Source: Dactylellina haptotyla
Taxonomy: Eukaryota > Ascomycota > Orbiliomycetes > Orbiliales > Orbiliaceae
Direction of reading: 5' to 3'
Assembly: GCA_031310005.1 (NCBI GenBank)
Contig: CM062384.1
Location: 2,046,001-2,110,000, forward strand
Length of the DNA: 64,000 nt
Under the pieces are notes generated by a model that worked only from the letters and a program-made list of their open reading frames with translations, did no database searches and had not been told where the DNA came from. This document shows, piece by piece, positions 27,024 to 39,867 of the stretch. How positions within the stretch are numbered: position 1 is the first letter of the stretch; every line of letters begins with the position of its first letter. Position numbers and translations under genes: made by a program.

Positions 27024-27577
27024 CGTGTTGGTGTGTATATCGCGGGAGGGTTGGTGAAGATGGTGGAGGTGATGGCGGACAGCCTCGAACTTAACTCGTC
27101 AATGGCGAATATATATAGACCGTGGAGTGGCGCACGCCCTGAGTAGCAATAGCGTGTCCTGCGCTATGGGAAGGGAAGTATGTCGGCATATGCTCGGTCT
27201 GGTGGGAGGATGGCGGCGGCCGTGGTCCTGGCGGTGGAGCTAGCTTTGAGGATGCGCTTGGATGTGGTTGGAAGACGCGTTCCGGACGGCCTCCGTGGGA
27301 GGTTCCCCGATGCCATGATAGCTCGCTTGGGTGGGCGCCCGGGATCCCCGCGGGCCCCGGGGCCACGCCTCAGCACTTCCAGCTCTCTCCAACAGTCAAT
27401 CAGCCAAGTCCCACCATCATTACCACATCGTCTATTCCTCCATCGTCCGACTCCCACTTCCATCCTATCCTCCTTAGACTCGCCATCTGCTCCCTCTGAG
27501 ACGGGACTTGCCAAATTCCTCCGACGTCTTTGTGGTTCTTTCCCACTTTCCTAAACTAAGTTTCTCGCAACAAAACC
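27024..27577. other. Divergent promoter between HIR3 and the ChAP gene
   Basis: 554 bp between the two start codons; GC-rich in the middle. The frames open on both strands lack motifs. No extra gene is seen. Confidence 0.5.
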
Positions 27578-30042
27578 ATGGTTCAGCCCGCGGTACCTGA
27601 GTAAGACTGCCATGTGGTGATATTCGACCTGGTTGCGGCCCGTACTGATATGAGATCATTCGCAGGCTGGTCGAAGTCGACTTACACGAATCGCTGGACG
27701 CAAGAACGGAGTCCCTGCTCACCTTGCGTCAATTGGGACCTCCGGATTTGGTACATTTGGTCAAGGTTCAGCCAAAGGGCACCCACAAAGAGGTACGAAG
27801 ACCACCGCCCGCAACTACTTCGATACTCGGTATCGCAAGAACCCATCCACTTACTCGCCTATTTCTGCGGTTTATTAGATCGGGACATACCATCATGTCA
27901 CCGGCATAGACGCATCCTCCTCCGCTTCCCTCGCTGCATACATCAACACTCTTACCTACACAATCGGCGAAAACCAGATATGGTTTGGAAAGCCACAAAC
28001 ATGGAAGATTCAGGCGGGGACATATTGGTACACTGCATTCCCATCGCTCACCCGAAATTGTAGTACGAGGAATGGAGTCTGACTCGTTTGATAACGTCCC
28101 AGCTGCTATAACGCCTTCTCGCGTGTCGACATGCGCGTAGATGTCAGCTTCCCCGGTAGCGTAGACGCCTACGCCGTTGACGAGCGTGGCGAGAGACGAG
28201 TAGCAACGGAACCCCTATGGCTTGAAACCTACCTGTGCTCTGTCTTACGAGCTTTTGCTTACGCAGAAGACAACGTTCAGACGAGGATTGTGGGATGTCG
28301 CCGATTCAACCCTATCGTATCAACTGAGGCAGAACACAGGTTCCTTGACGCGGCAGAGAGGCTCTTCGCGAAGGGTTGGCAACTCGGCTCAGACCCGGAA
28401 GTCCAGGTCCCAAATATCGTCGCGAATCATCTTACTACCGGTATTCTTAAATACATTCATACTACAGGCAGATACACAAGCGGCGTCAACTTATTCGAGA
28501 AGCTAAGGACGAGGTTCCCGGAAGTCGCTTCGCTACTTGCTAGAGTTCTAGTGGACGCTGATGAGGAAGTGAAGGCTGTGCAACTTCTATACGAAACCAT
28601 CAAAGTATTGCCGATGGACCACTCGTTGCTTGATGTGCAGGCAGATTTCTGTCAGGGTAAGGGACGAAGCGATCTAGCTCTAGAATGCGCCAAGCGGGCT
28701 GTTAATTCCGCTCCGAGCGAGTTTACAACATGGGCAAAGCTAGCAGAGATATATATTGCCCTTGAGCAGTACGAAATGGTGAGTGATAGATCTCCAAGTC
28801 TCAGGGCATTAAATGGCTAACCAAAGAAACAGGCGCTATTGACGTTGAACTCTTGTCCCATGTTCACATATCAAGAACGAGACTTCCCTAGAATGCCACA
28901 GCCCGCAAAAATGCACCTCCCGATTCTTCCCGAATCCATGATTGACGAATCACTGGACGAATACGACATCAAACAAGATCCCGTCAGTTAAATATCAGTA
29001 CCTCGTTTACAATTTAAGCTAATTGATTCAATACAGCTGCCTGCCGCCTCTCTCAAAGGCACGTTTTCGAAAGCTTACAGCCTCTTAACGGAAATTGTTG
29101 CTCAAGTGGGCTGGGACACACTGCTCAAATGCAGATCCAATGTCTTTGTCATGGAAGAAGAATACCGGCACGAGAAGAATGCCAGTACGACTACAAATGC
29201 AAGTACGACGGCGCTTCGGGGAAATAGTGTGGACGGCGGCGAACGACAAGGAGAAGATGGTGAAAAATCAAACGGTTCAGCAGATAAGCCTGCTGGAGAG
29301 GACGCGGTCACAAACGGTGTTGCTAGGCTGTCGGTTGCGGAATCTAATGCCGATACGATAGTTGAAAAACCAGAACCTACGGAACCAGCCCCAGAGGAGA
29401 AGGAGGGTAAAGAGAGCAAGGAAGGAGATGACTCTGAAGATGAAGAGAGCAAAACCTATACCCAGTTCCAAAACAAGCGGCTGTGTGAGCGTTGGTTGGA
29501 CAACCTGTTCATGGTTTTGTATGAGGACCTCCGCGTGTACACGATATGGCGTGGGGAGATCCAAAAGCAGAAGATGAAGAACCTCCCTGTCGAAAAGAGC
29601 GCGAGTGACTGGGAGATTCACGGAGAACTTGCCGAACGTCTGCACCATACCGACGAAGCGGTGGAAGCGTACCGGAACTGCCTCAACATCAGGTTCTCGA
29701 GCAAGGCTTTCAGGGGATTGTTGGCGGCCCAGGAGAGAGCGAGGGACGTTCGAGGGGCGCTGAATAGCATCATCAGACTGACAGCCTGGAATTACAGATG
29801 GTACTCGGAGGTAGGTCTTTGATGTCTTCGATGCGGCAATTTTATACAGAAATAGTATGCTAACTAGTGAATAGTTCTCTCCCAATCTCCTCAACTCTGT
29901 TAGGAAACTTATCGCAGAAGAAGGAGCGATCAAGTTCCGAAGCGTGGTGCAATCCACAAATCTTCCGCAGCAGGCCCTGGATTTGACACATCACTATTCC
30001 GAAATCTGCGTTGCTTTCAGAAGCAGCGGGAGTGAGATGTAA
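27578..30042 (+). CDS. Exomer cargo adaptor, ChAPs family (Bch1/Bud7/Chs6-like)
   Basis: ChAPs bind Arf1 and Chs5 to form exomer, which exports chitin synthase and other cargo from the trans-Golgi. Exons are 27578-27600, 27666-27792, 27879-28027, 28103-28778, 28833-28982, 29037-29810 and 29875-30042, giving 688 residues. Early signature: ELVEVDLHESLDARTESLL, GPPDLVHLVK, then IGTYHHVTGIDASSSASLAA and the join WKIQAGTY/CYNAFSRVDMRVDV. The middle is TPR-like (SDLALECAKRAVNSAPSEF, TWAKLAEIYIALEQYEM). LNSCPMFTYQERDFPRMPQP and LKGTFSKAYSLLTEIVAQVG are typical of the family's second half. An acidic Glu-rich insert (about residues 430-500) precedes KRLCERWLDNLFMVLYEDLR. There is apparently one copy here; which yeast paralogue it matches best cannot be said. 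Intact. Confidence 0.88.
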
Positions 30043-30856
30043 ATTATCCTTTCCGTGGTTCGATTCTCCGTGAGTTTTGGGGGCGCCGGTGCCATTTTAA
30101 AATCCTGTTATTTTTTTACAATTATTTCTTTGTTCGGGGGAGAACATGTGAAGAAGAAGGAGAAAAGCTGGCATAATGATGTATGGATACCGCATACATA
30201 CCTCTATTGTCTTTCCGTTGTAGTTTCTATTTTTCCAGTCTATTGCCCGTTATATTTAGCAGGCAGGTGGCCCTGCGCCGCAACATTGTCCAGTGTTTCT
30301 CCAAAATATACTGCATTGTCTCCCCATCCCTAGAGGATAAGATACACAACTACGTGATGGTATAACGACGGCGGTCGAGTGTTGTAGCTCCCTGGTTTCA
30401 GCATCGAACCGGCCCCGAGCTCTTTCTGGAGGATTCCATCGCCTTCAGCAGGAGCGCTTCGGTTGGGCGGTGGGCATGCTCCGCTTTGCCTGTTTCGGTG
30501 CTAGTTTGCTCGGGCAGACTTGTGTGGGCGTGGTGGGTTTGTTCGGTAATCGATAGCAGCGACAACCCATATAAAATTTTCGGTGAGGATTTTTTTCACC
30601 ACTTTTTTTTCTTCCTCTTCCTCTTCCCCATCGTCCCACCCCATCCTCCAATTCTCATCACTCTCCGCGTTCTCCCTCCGTAGGAAAGAAATCTGGTTTT
30701 CTTCACGGAGAATAGATCGAACTCTTCCTTCTTCTGCTTCTTATCATCGACGGTTTTTTTCCATCTTGAAAGGGCCCTTTTCCTATTTGTAGAGAAAAGG
30801 CATATTATCACACACTCTCTTTGACTCTCCTCTCCACCCACATCCGCACATACAAA
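30043..30856. other. Spacer and SSC1 promoter
   Basis: Contains the ChAP 3' UTR and the Hsp70 promoter. C/T-rich tracts at about 30590-30660 precede the Hsp70 start. A heat-shock-element-like site is listed separately. Confidence 0.5.
30424..30436 (+). promoter_or_regulatory. Candidate heat shock element upstream of SSC1
   Basis: TTCTGGAGGATTC gives three alternating 5-bp HSF units (TTC nn GAG nn TTC) with one mismatch to GAA in the middle. It lies about 420 bp before the SSC1 start codon. One near-consensus site is weak evidence on its own. Confidence 0.3.
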
Positions 30857-33061
30857 ATGCTTGCCGCCAGAGCAGCAAGATGCGTAGGTTTCCCATCGTG
30901 ATCGCTTCAATGATCCTCTTTGCTTGATGCTAATGTCCGTCCTTGCTTGTCTTTAGCTCCCTCGAGGTGGCGCCGCCCGCATGTGGTCCCAAACCCCAAT
31001 GAGATCGTCGTTGAGTTCCATATATGCTAGACACCAATCGACAGACCAGAAGGTCACTGGTGCCGTCGTCGGTATCGATCTTGGTAAGTAGAATGATTTT
31101 TTTTATAGCTGGGTTGGGTCTATGTGCCTGTTGCCTTGCCATCCGGCTGTGGATGCTAATACGTCACCCCAGGTACCACCAACTCTGCTGTCTGCATTAT
31201 GGAAGGAAAAGTCCCAAGGATAATAGAAAACGCCGAGGGTTCGAGAACAACACCATCCGTCGTCGGGTTCACTCCCGATGGCGAGCGATTGGTCGGTATC
31301 TCTGCCAAGCGTCAGAGCATTGTCAACTCCGATGCTACCGTCTTTGCCACAAAGCGTCTTATCGGAAGAAAATTCACCGACGCCGAGGTTCAGAAGGACA
31401 TCAAGGAAGTTCCATTCAAGATTGTCCAGCACACCAACGGAGACGCCTGGGTCGAGGCTCGTGGCCAGAAGTACAGCCCTTCGCAGATTGGTGGTTTCGT
31501 TCTCGGTAAGATGAAGGAGACAGCTGAGGGATACCTCAGCAAGCCAGTCAAGAACGCTGTCGTCACCGTCCCAGCCTACTTCAACGACTCCCAGCGTCAA
31601 GCCACCAAGGATGCCGGTCAAATCGCTGGTTTGAACGTTCTCCGTGTTGTCAACGAGCCAACCGCTGCCGCTTTGGCTTATGGACTTGATAAGGACGCTG
31701 ACAAGATCATTGCCGTCTACGATCTTGGTGGTGGTACCTTCGATGTCTCCGTTCTTGAGATCCAAAAGGGTGTCTTCGAAGTCAAGTCTACCAACGGTGA
31801 TACCCATCTCGGTGGTGAGGATTTCGATATCACCCTTGTTCGCCACCTCGTTGAGCAATTCAAGAAGGAGCAGAACATCGATCTCTCTAAGGATCGTATG
31901 GCCATCCAGAGAATCCGTGAGGCCGCCGAAAAGGCTAAGATCGAGCTGTCTTCCAGCCCTCAGACTGACATCAACCTCCCATTCATCACTGCCGATGCCT
32001 CTGGACCTAAACACATCAACACCAAGCTCACCCGATCCCAATTTGAGTCCCTCGTCGGCCCATTGGTCACCAAGACCATCGAACCAGTGCGCAAGGCCCT
32101 CAAGGATGCCGGTCTCCAGGCTAAGGAGATCCAGGAAGTCCTCCTCGTCGGTGGTATGACTCGTATGCCAAAGGTTATCGAGACAGTCAAGTCCCTCTTT
32201 GGACGAGACCCAGCCAAATCTGTCAACCCTGATGAGGCTGTCGCCATTGGTGCCGCTATTCAGGGTGCCGTCCTCGCCGGTGAAGTCACCGACCTCTTGT
32301 TGCTCGATGTTACCCCACTGTCCCTCGGTATTGAGACCCTTGGAGGTGTCTTCACCCGTTTGATCAACCGAAACACTACTATCCCAACCAAGAAGTCTCA
32401 GGTCTTCTCGACCGCTGCTGATTTCCAGACCGCTGTCGAGATCAAGGTCTACCAGGGCGAGCGTGAGCTCGTACGTGATAACAAGCTCTTGGGTAACTTC
32501 CAGTTGGTTGGTATCCCACCAGCCCACCGTGGTGTTCCTCAGATCGAGGTCACCTTCGACATCGATGCCGACTCCATCGTCCACGTCCACGCCAAGGACA
32601 AGTCCACCAACAAGGACCAGTCCATCACCATTGCTTCTGGCTCTGGTTTGAGCGACAGCGAGATCCAGTCCATGGTTGACGATGCCGAGAGATACGCCGA
32701 GACCGACAAGGCTCGCAAGCATCTCATCGAGACCGCCAACCGAGCTGACAGCGTCATCAACGATACCGAGAAGGCTCTCAAGGACTTTGAGGACAGAATC
32801 GACAAGACGGAGGCCGAGCAGATTAAGGAAAAGATCACTGCTCTCCGTGAGCTCGTCTCTCAATCCCAGGCTGGCGAGGGTACTATCACTGGCGATGAGC
32901 TCAAGGCTAAAATGGACGAGCTCCAGATGGCCAGCTTGACCCTCTTCGACAAGATGCACCAAGCTGCCCGTGAGAAGGATAACTCTGGTCCATCCGATGG
33001 CAGCTCCGCCGGCCCAACTGACGGTCAGCAGCAGCCAGGATCCGGCGAGCAGAAGCAGTAA
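30857..33061 (+). CDS. SSC1: Mitochondrial Hsp70 chaperone (Ssc1)
   Basis: Matrix Hsp70 that drives protein import with Tim44 and folds imported proteins. Exons are 30857-30883, 30957-31083 and 31173-33061, giving 680 residues. The N-terminal 45 residues are Arg/Ser-rich without acids until the mature start ([29 protein letters not shown]), a clear presequence. The ATPase begins [18 protein letters not shown]; signature 2 is [15 protein letters not shown] and signature 3 is [28 protein letters not shown] is intact. The substrate domain starts at [20 protein letters not shown], with the fungal/bacterial DnaK-type motif. The C-terminus ends in a Ser/Gly/Gln-rich tail (GEQKQ), not EEVD, as expected for the mitochondrial form. 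The last intron splits the DLG codon next to the phosphate-binding loop. A candidate heat shock element lies upstream. Confidence 0.96.
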
Positions 33062-34828
33062 ATGTAGCATTTACTGATTACTGATCTCTTTTGCTACCTT
33101 CTAATGTCTTCTCGCTTTATACCCACTGCATCATCATGCAATCCTAAATTTACGTTTCTTTCATTGTATTTCTAGTTATCACCTATTGGTCATAATTGTT
33201 GAGAGAGGATCCGGCATCTCCTTCCACTGGTGTTCATACGGCATATCTGACCTCCCCTCAAAAACTCTACTACACCCATGGTAATGGGATATATATTATT
33301 TCTTCTGTATATAGAATCCAAAAAGTCTTCCTCTTTTTCTTTTTTGCACTTTAAGGCCCTCTCTTTTTCCTCTTTTTTTTTTATACAATATTCCGTCTAT
33401 GGGAAGGAGTTCGAGAGACTGTTTATAATGAAATGTGTATATGGCTGCTAGCTCTCTCTGGTTTTCTTTCTTTTGTCGCCGCAAGGGGGATGAAACATTC
33501 TCTCGTCCACTGATTTCCCTCCCTACCTCCCTCTTCACACTTTTTTTCATGTATAGATGAAGTTTGCCCTTTCTCTCTCTGGCTTTGTCTCTCTACCTCT
33601 GCATGCATGAAAAAAAAAAAAAAAAAACTGTAAAAAGGCTGGATGGTGGGCGGAGTGTGGATCTCCTTGGGTTTATAGTGTTATATAATAAATTCAGATA
33701 TCTCCGCTCTGAAACACGAATAAATATGATGAGTTCAAGAATATATCAATCTTGATTACATTTTTGGTACTTCCAAGGCAGAAGAATGGTCTGGGATCTT
33801 GCGATATCATGATGTCGGGTTTCGTACCCTGGCGAAAATTTAAAAAAGCTGGCGCCGCCAACGGGAACATCACGCAAAAGGGCCCAGGGTGCCCTGGCGA
33901 AAGCTAGCGCAACGCCCTGACCCAAGCCGTGCTCCACTTCGGCGCTATGGATTTCTTGCATTGACAGAGGACGGGGTTTACGTCTGGGCAGTAAGGAAGG
34001 AATAGAAAAAAGCAGGGAACGGAAGCGGTTTGTGCATATAAGACGTCCTGGTACTTACTTGAGAATATGCACCCGGATCAAGGTCGCAAGACGTGTCGAG
34101 CTCACGTTGAATCGTTCGTTCGACTTGCCGTGGGATGGCAAATGGCAGGTGGAGCATGGCCCTCTGTGCGTGTGTTTTTTCTTCACCTCCCAGCAGGGTC
34201 TTCTGTCTCGCAAGACGGGGACGGGTCTAAGTTCTTTGTACGTAAAGCTATCATGCACTTACCCAGGACTCGGATCTAGTTTTGATATCGGCCTTCTCCA
34301 TTCCTCCTTCCCTCGCCCCCCCTCCCCTTCCTCCGCAAAATTTCAAATTTTGAGACGGCGCTGGTGGCTCGCTGATGTTATGTCATGGTGCTAGTGGGAG
34401 GAGGGTGGCAAGAGACAGCCAGACAGACCGAGACCGAGCCCGCCCAGCATCAGCCGGGTAGTTGCTTACTTGAGCCTTCCCCGTTGAAGATGAGGTTGTG
34501 GTTGTAGTTATAGTAGCAGTTGCATTTGCATCGTCTGCGGTGAAAGCGGTGTTGGGCATGTGCAAGTGGGTGTTAGCACACACTCACACTCACACGCACG
34601 CACGCACACCCTTTCGAACCAACCAACGACAACCTCCTCCGTCCGTCCTTCCTTCCAACTACCCGCCTTTCTCCTCGACAATTGTATATACCCCTTCTGT
34701 CTCTCGCTCTCTCTCCATCACCACCCCTCTGCCTCCTCCGCCTCCGCTTCCTTGTCGTCGTGGATGGATTGTCCGGCACCGCTGCTGCCCTGTCGCGATC
34801 CCGTATAGCCCTCCTTCCACCCGCAGCC
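33062..34828. other. 1.8 kb spacer between SSC1 and the WD-type gene
   Basis: SSC1 3' UTR, poly-A run at about 33608-33628, then a C/T-rich promoter of the next gene with short CA and ACGC repeats near 34575-34610. Open frames on both strands have no motif. No gene is seen. Confidence 0.5.
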
Positions 34829-37205
34829 ATGACTGTTACCGACCCGTACGTGCTCCCCATCCCCCGCCGCTCCTGGCTTGCATTTCCCCTACCAGTGGAG
34901 ATTTTCATCTCGCTAACCGTCGGCTGATGGCCCACGAAATAGGACCAGGCAGACGACCACCTCGTTCGTCTCACAGAACTCGCCTCCGGTGTTTTACAAT
35001 GCTCCCGTCCCGTACAAGTACGTTCCCTTGCTTGGCTTCCTCCGTCGAACATTGATTGACATGTGTGTAGACACTGGCAACTCCGGTCACTCCTATGCTC
35101 TCCTTGCCCGAACGTCCTGTACTACCCGGTCGATGCTCGAATATACTCTCTCAACACCGCCACGAAAGAACGGAAACTCATCACCTTCCTACCCTTCGAG
35201 CCGAGATGTATCAGTGCCAAGTACGGCTGGATATGTACGGGTGGTGTGGACAACGGTCAGATTGCCGTGATAAAAGTGACGGACAAGCCGAGTCCCAGTC
35301 CGACTCCCGCCGCCGCCGACGAAGGACGGTCAACCTTGATCCCAGATGGACCCGTCGATACCTTTACCGACTCGCCCATAGCAGACGACAAACATGATTC
35401 GGAAGGTGGAGAAACGGAACAGAGTGGGTCTCGGACAGAGTACCTTCGGTTGGCCGAGTTGGGTGGGACAATAGTCAATTCGATCACAATGTACAGGCCT
35501 GGAGATTCGAAGTCTGATGGCGATGTCATTGCTATTATTACGTATGTTGCAAAAACCCATCTACACACTCCCCCCACTTTCCCTTCGACAACAACCCCTG
35601 TTAGATATGCCCACTAAACCCTTCTCTAGTAACAACGACAAGACTGTTCGCCTATTCTCGTTATCGAAATTCCGGGTCCTGACCACCCTTACCCTGCCCT
35701 TCCACACGAATCACGCCTCTGTCTCGCCGGACGGCAAATTCCTCGTGGTCGTCGGTGATTCGTCCAAGGTCTACTTCTACAACCTCGCAACCCTCACATC
35801 CGAATCCCTACCCAATTATTCGTGGAAACTCGCCTCTAGCCCGTCTTATAGTGGGGGCGATGCCCTAATATCGACGGATTTCTCACCTTGTTCAAAATTA
35901 TGTGCGATCGCTTCTCAAGACGGCTCCATCACCGTATTTGATACCAGGCTCTTCTCAAAAAATTCAAACTCCTCACCGATCATTCGCTCAATACAATCTT
36001 CGCGCCCTCAAACCCAGGCTGGGGCTGTCCGCTGTGTCGTCTTCAGTCCCTGTCCTTGGGATCTCCTGGTATGGGCGGAGCACACCGGTAGAATCACCAT
36101 CACCGATGCTCGCGTAGAATTCGGTTCCTCTCAGACGATCCGAGTCAATGTAGGCGGAGACAACGTACAGCAAACAGAGTTATGTGGTGATCCGCTCTAC
36201 CACGGGAGACCTGCGACATTTGGCAGCACCGATGAAGCAGAGCTCGCCTTCGCGGCGGAAGAACAAGAGATACACGATGAGATGTACGCCGCCGCCGCTC
36301 TGGATGAAGACGAAACGGCGCTACCTACGCAGCCGTTGACTCGACCCCGTGAAGGGACATCCGCTTCTAGTGTTGGTAGAAATATCTACCTTCCTCCACT
36401 GATCTTGTTCCATGAAGGACAACAGACGCACAATACGGGTTCCACCACACACCCTCCAAGGAGATATTCTGGTGCGGATACCACTACTCCAAACTCCAAC
36501 ACCGCAAACTCTACTACCACCATCACTACTACGGCTACAGCCGCTAGCACCACTACCACAAATGATGCCGCAACGTCTCCCACGACATCCCGCAGCGGAA
36601 ATAATGCATCGAGCTCCATCACGCTATCGCGCCTCCAAGCCTCTTCCAACGCCCTCGCTCAGCTGGAAGCCCAGTACCAACGACTGATCGCCCAACTGAC
36701 CACGCCTCCTCCGAGACCACCTACATCTGCCCCTTCGAACGCCAACAATGACACTAACGAGCCAATTCCGAGCCTGGCGCCCCCAACCGCCCGAAGACGC
36801 TATTTGATCCCCTCGGCCAATGCCAACACAGATACCAACGCCGATAATATCCTACAATTCGAGAGTCGGTGGTATCGCGCTCGACAGAGGCAATGGCGGT
36901 TAGAGTATCTACGTCGGAGAGCTAGAGAAGGCGGAGCAGCGTCGGGAGACGGGGTAGATAGTGCGATCAGTTCAATTGTCAGAAGCAGGAGAGGCGACGG
37001 TGAACTGGATATCACGGGGTTAACCTGGAGCTGTGATGGGAAGAAGTTGTAAGTGTTCTACAGAATTCCTCAACGGACAGAACCCTCCTTTCCTTTAAAG
37101 GATTTAGCTGACAAGCTCAATGGTAGATATGTTGCGACGACGAGCGGCATTATTGAGTACGATGTGGCTCCGAGGAACGTGTTTCCAAAATTCGACTTTC
37201 GTTGA
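34829..37205 (+). CDS. WD40-type beta-propeller protein with DLL (DUF2415-like) motif
   Basis: Exons are 34829-34845, 34943-35017, 35071-35541, 35630-37048 and 37127-37205, giving 686 residues. Propeller-like blades are visible: VLYYPVDARIYSLNTATKE, then PRCISAKYGWICTGGVDNGQ, NNDKTVRLFSLSKFRVLTTL, HASVSPDGKFLVVVGDSSKV and CAIASQDGSITVFDTRLFS. CPWDLLVWAEHTGRITITDA carries the DLL motif I recall as the mark of the fungal DUF2415 family. A long Thr/Asn/Ser-rich insert (about residues 430-530) follows. The protein then closes with LDITGLTWSCDGKKLYVATT and GIIEYDV, a last blade made across the final intron. Function is unknown to me; related proteins are sometimes annotated as transcriptional or degradation adaptors, without support here. 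The first coding exon is 17 nt. Confidence 0.75.
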
Positions 37206-38058
37206 ACCAACCAACACTACACTTATCTAGCTATCTTTCTCGCTTGCTTTATCACCTTGTCCTGGTTGCCCTGTTCTGCATCTCGAGGCAGGAGAGAAGA
37301 ATATTTTCCGTCGATTTTAGCGCTCAAAATCCTCCTGCTTTTGTCTTTATATTTGTGTGTGTGTTTTTTTTTGTGGTGTTTTCAGCACGTGGTATTGTTT
37401 TCTACTTCTAATCCTTCGCATTGCCTGTCTGTCTGTTTGTTTGTCTATCTGTCTGTCTGTCCTATTAGCTACGGTCTTTGAGAGTGGAAATCATGTCCGG
37501 TGTATGATCTTTTGACGGGTTGTTTTCTTTTATACTTGCTCGGAGGACGGCGAAGGTTTCTTTTGAAAACAAAATTTATGGCGATGGTATGGCGAAAAGG
37601 AAGCGCTGTTTAAAACAATGGAAATGCAAAAACGCTGGCGAGGGCCTGGGGATTTGATATCCAAATCGATGTGTGCTCGTGTCGCCGCGAACGGCGTCCA
37701 TGGCGTAGTAGCATTCCCTTGGGAGTGGCATCGTCGTAGTATAAATACGTACAGTGGTAGTCTGGTAGTGTGCGGTGGTTAACGTATCGTGGGGGGAGAT
37801 GTGTTGTGTGTTGTGCGTTGTGCGTTGTGTTGGCTGGTTTGTGGCCTGAAAGACAGTCCGCCCTGATTTCCCTGCCTTTCCCTTTCTTCCCTCCCACTCT
37901 CCCTCCCTCCATCCATCATCCATCATCAACCGTCCATCGTCCATCGTCCAACATCCCCCGACGACCAGCTTTTACCGACAGACTCCTGTCGTCTGTCTTC
38001 GCCCCCAGAACTCCCTTCTTTCGCCTCACCAACCGTCGCTATACTCTCATCATCCATA
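37206..38058. other. Spacer with CTGT/TTGT and CCATC repeats
   Basis: 3' UTR of the WD-type gene (T-rich) with a CTGT/TTGT repeat at about 37423-37462, then the THP3 promoter with GTTGTG repeats (about 37800-37830) and CCATC repeats (about 37908-37952). No gene is seen. Confidence 0.55.
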
Positions 38059-39867
38059 ATGACGACACCGCCCTGGAGAGCCGCTGGTGGAACCGCCGTT
38101 CAGCGTATGTTTCCCACTAAGGCTGAGACTGACTCTTGTCACACCTTCACTAACCTCCACGCAGGGCCCGGATTCCACCCCGTATCCGTGAGAAAGACTC
38201 TCGGGAAGGCCAACGGCAACATCTATACAGTTCGTACCCCTCATCGTCACCATCCATATCACTCTCCGGCGTATTCGAAAAACTTAAACTCTCGTCCGCA
38301 GACTGCACAACCCCCGACTCCGGCCGCCCGACGAACACAGTTTCCGGACGCTCTGAAAGCTTACGTAGCACGGACATTCGAAGATTGTCCCGCTGAAAGC
38401 AAGGCAGAAGTAGAAATCGCCCTTAAGAAAATAATCACTGAAGCCTTCGAGAACGAGTCCGTATGGTCGATAGATTGGGCTACCTATCCGCTCCCTGCCT
38501 CTGCCCGCAGAGGAAGCGTTGACTCTGACAAAATGGACATATCCTCCGGCGATGAAGCAAGTCCGATTAGCCATGCCCCCACCAACAAATTCCACAAAAT
38601 CGCCAAAGGGGTAAACAATAATAACAATAGCAACAGCAACAGCAATAACAACAAGAGAAAGTTAGGTAGTAGAATCGCAAGTGAAAAGACAGAGGTCTCA
38701 CGACCCGATAAGAGGTCAAAAAAGCAGAATGCTAGTGACTATTCTTACGAAGGCCCTGATGCCTTCAAGCGCCTTGACAGAAAGTACAAACGACACCAAA
38801 CTACAAAGAATGTGTTCAACCAGTATAATGCCATGCAATCCGCACTTGATTCGCCCGCCTTTGCCCCCATCGTGGGTAGATCGACCAAGCTGGAGAAGAG
38901 GTATCTGAGATTGACTTCAGCACCTGATCCGGATACTGTCCGGCCTATGCACGTGCTCGAGAAGACTTTGGAGTTGCTCAAAACCAAATGGAAGGCCGAA
39001 AATAACTACTCGTATATTTGTGATCAGTTCAAGTCTCTACGCCAGGATCTGACCGTTCAACATATTAAGAATGAATTCACTATTAACGTTTACGAAATCC
39101 ACGCTAGGATAGCTTTAGAGAAGGTATGAGATGGTCCTGCATTCCAAATATCTCCAGAGCAAACATCGGCTAACTTCCTTTTTTTTTCCCCTTTCTTTCT
39201 ACTTACAGGGTGATCTGGGTGAGTATAACCAATGTCAGTCGCAGTTAGCGAATCTATATGCCGATAAAATTGTCGGCGGCCATCCACACGAATTCAAAGC
39301 GTATCGAATTCTCTATTTGCTTCACACATGCAACCGATCAGACATGAATGATATACTAGCGAGCTTAACTCCTGCAGAGAAACAAGATCGTGCTGTCCTG
39401 CACGCTTTGGCCGTCCGGGGTGCAACAGCTGCTGGCAACTTTCATCGATTCTTCAGATTGTATCTTGATGCACCAAATATGGGAGGATATCTTATGGATT
39501 CTTTCATCGACAGAGAACGACTAGCTTCTCTTTCGGCAATCTGTAAATCGTAAGTTCTTTCCCCATCATCTCCGCTTAGTTCTTTTTCATCTTGCTAACC
39601 TATTCCTCGTATCGTAGATATCGTCCTGATGTCCCATTCCGCCATGTCACCGAAGAACTTGGCTTTGAAAATGACGCTGAATGTGAAGCTTTCCTTGTAA
39701 AACATAATGCTGGAGATTTCGTCAAAACGAAACAGGTCACCAAAGGCGAAGGCGAAAACAAGCAAACCGCCGACAAAATCATACTGGAAACCCAACGAGC
39801 CTTGCCGACTTTTGAAGCTGCAAAGGCTGCTGCTTTCAAGAAGGTTGACATCAAGGGCCAAATATAG
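38059..39867 (+). CDS. THP3: SAC3/GANP family protein, Thp3-like
   Basis: Thp3, with Csn12, works in mRNP biogenesis, transcription elongation and splicing. Exons are 38059-38104, 38165-38229, 38302-39123, 39209-39549 and 39618-39867, giving 507 residues. The first third is disordered, with an Asn/Ser repeat (near residues 140-155) and basic patches ([17 protein letters not shown]). The SAC3/GANP core follows: [80 protein letters not shown] and [35 protein letters not shown] and [20 protein letters not shown] complete it. The PCI-like tail contains [17 protein letters not shown]. The short length and LGEYNQCQ motif fit Thp3 rather than the larger Sac3. All splice joins hold. Confidence 0.88.

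Noticed and set aside
27164-27554. Overlapping open frames on both strands between HIR3 and the ChAP gene
   Set aside because: GC-rich shadow frames in a divergent promoter, without motif.
28028-28102. Alternative ChAP donor GTAGTA at about 28060
   Set aside because: It leaves the wrong phase for the next exon and a 43-nt intron. The GTACAC donor at 28028 gives a 75-nt intron and restores the family motif.
31103-33070. 655-codon open frame antisense to SSC1
   Set aside because: It mirrors the strongly codon-biased Hsp70 gene, has no promoter or start context and no motif. Long antisense frames opposite Hsp70 genes are a well-known codon-bias artefact.
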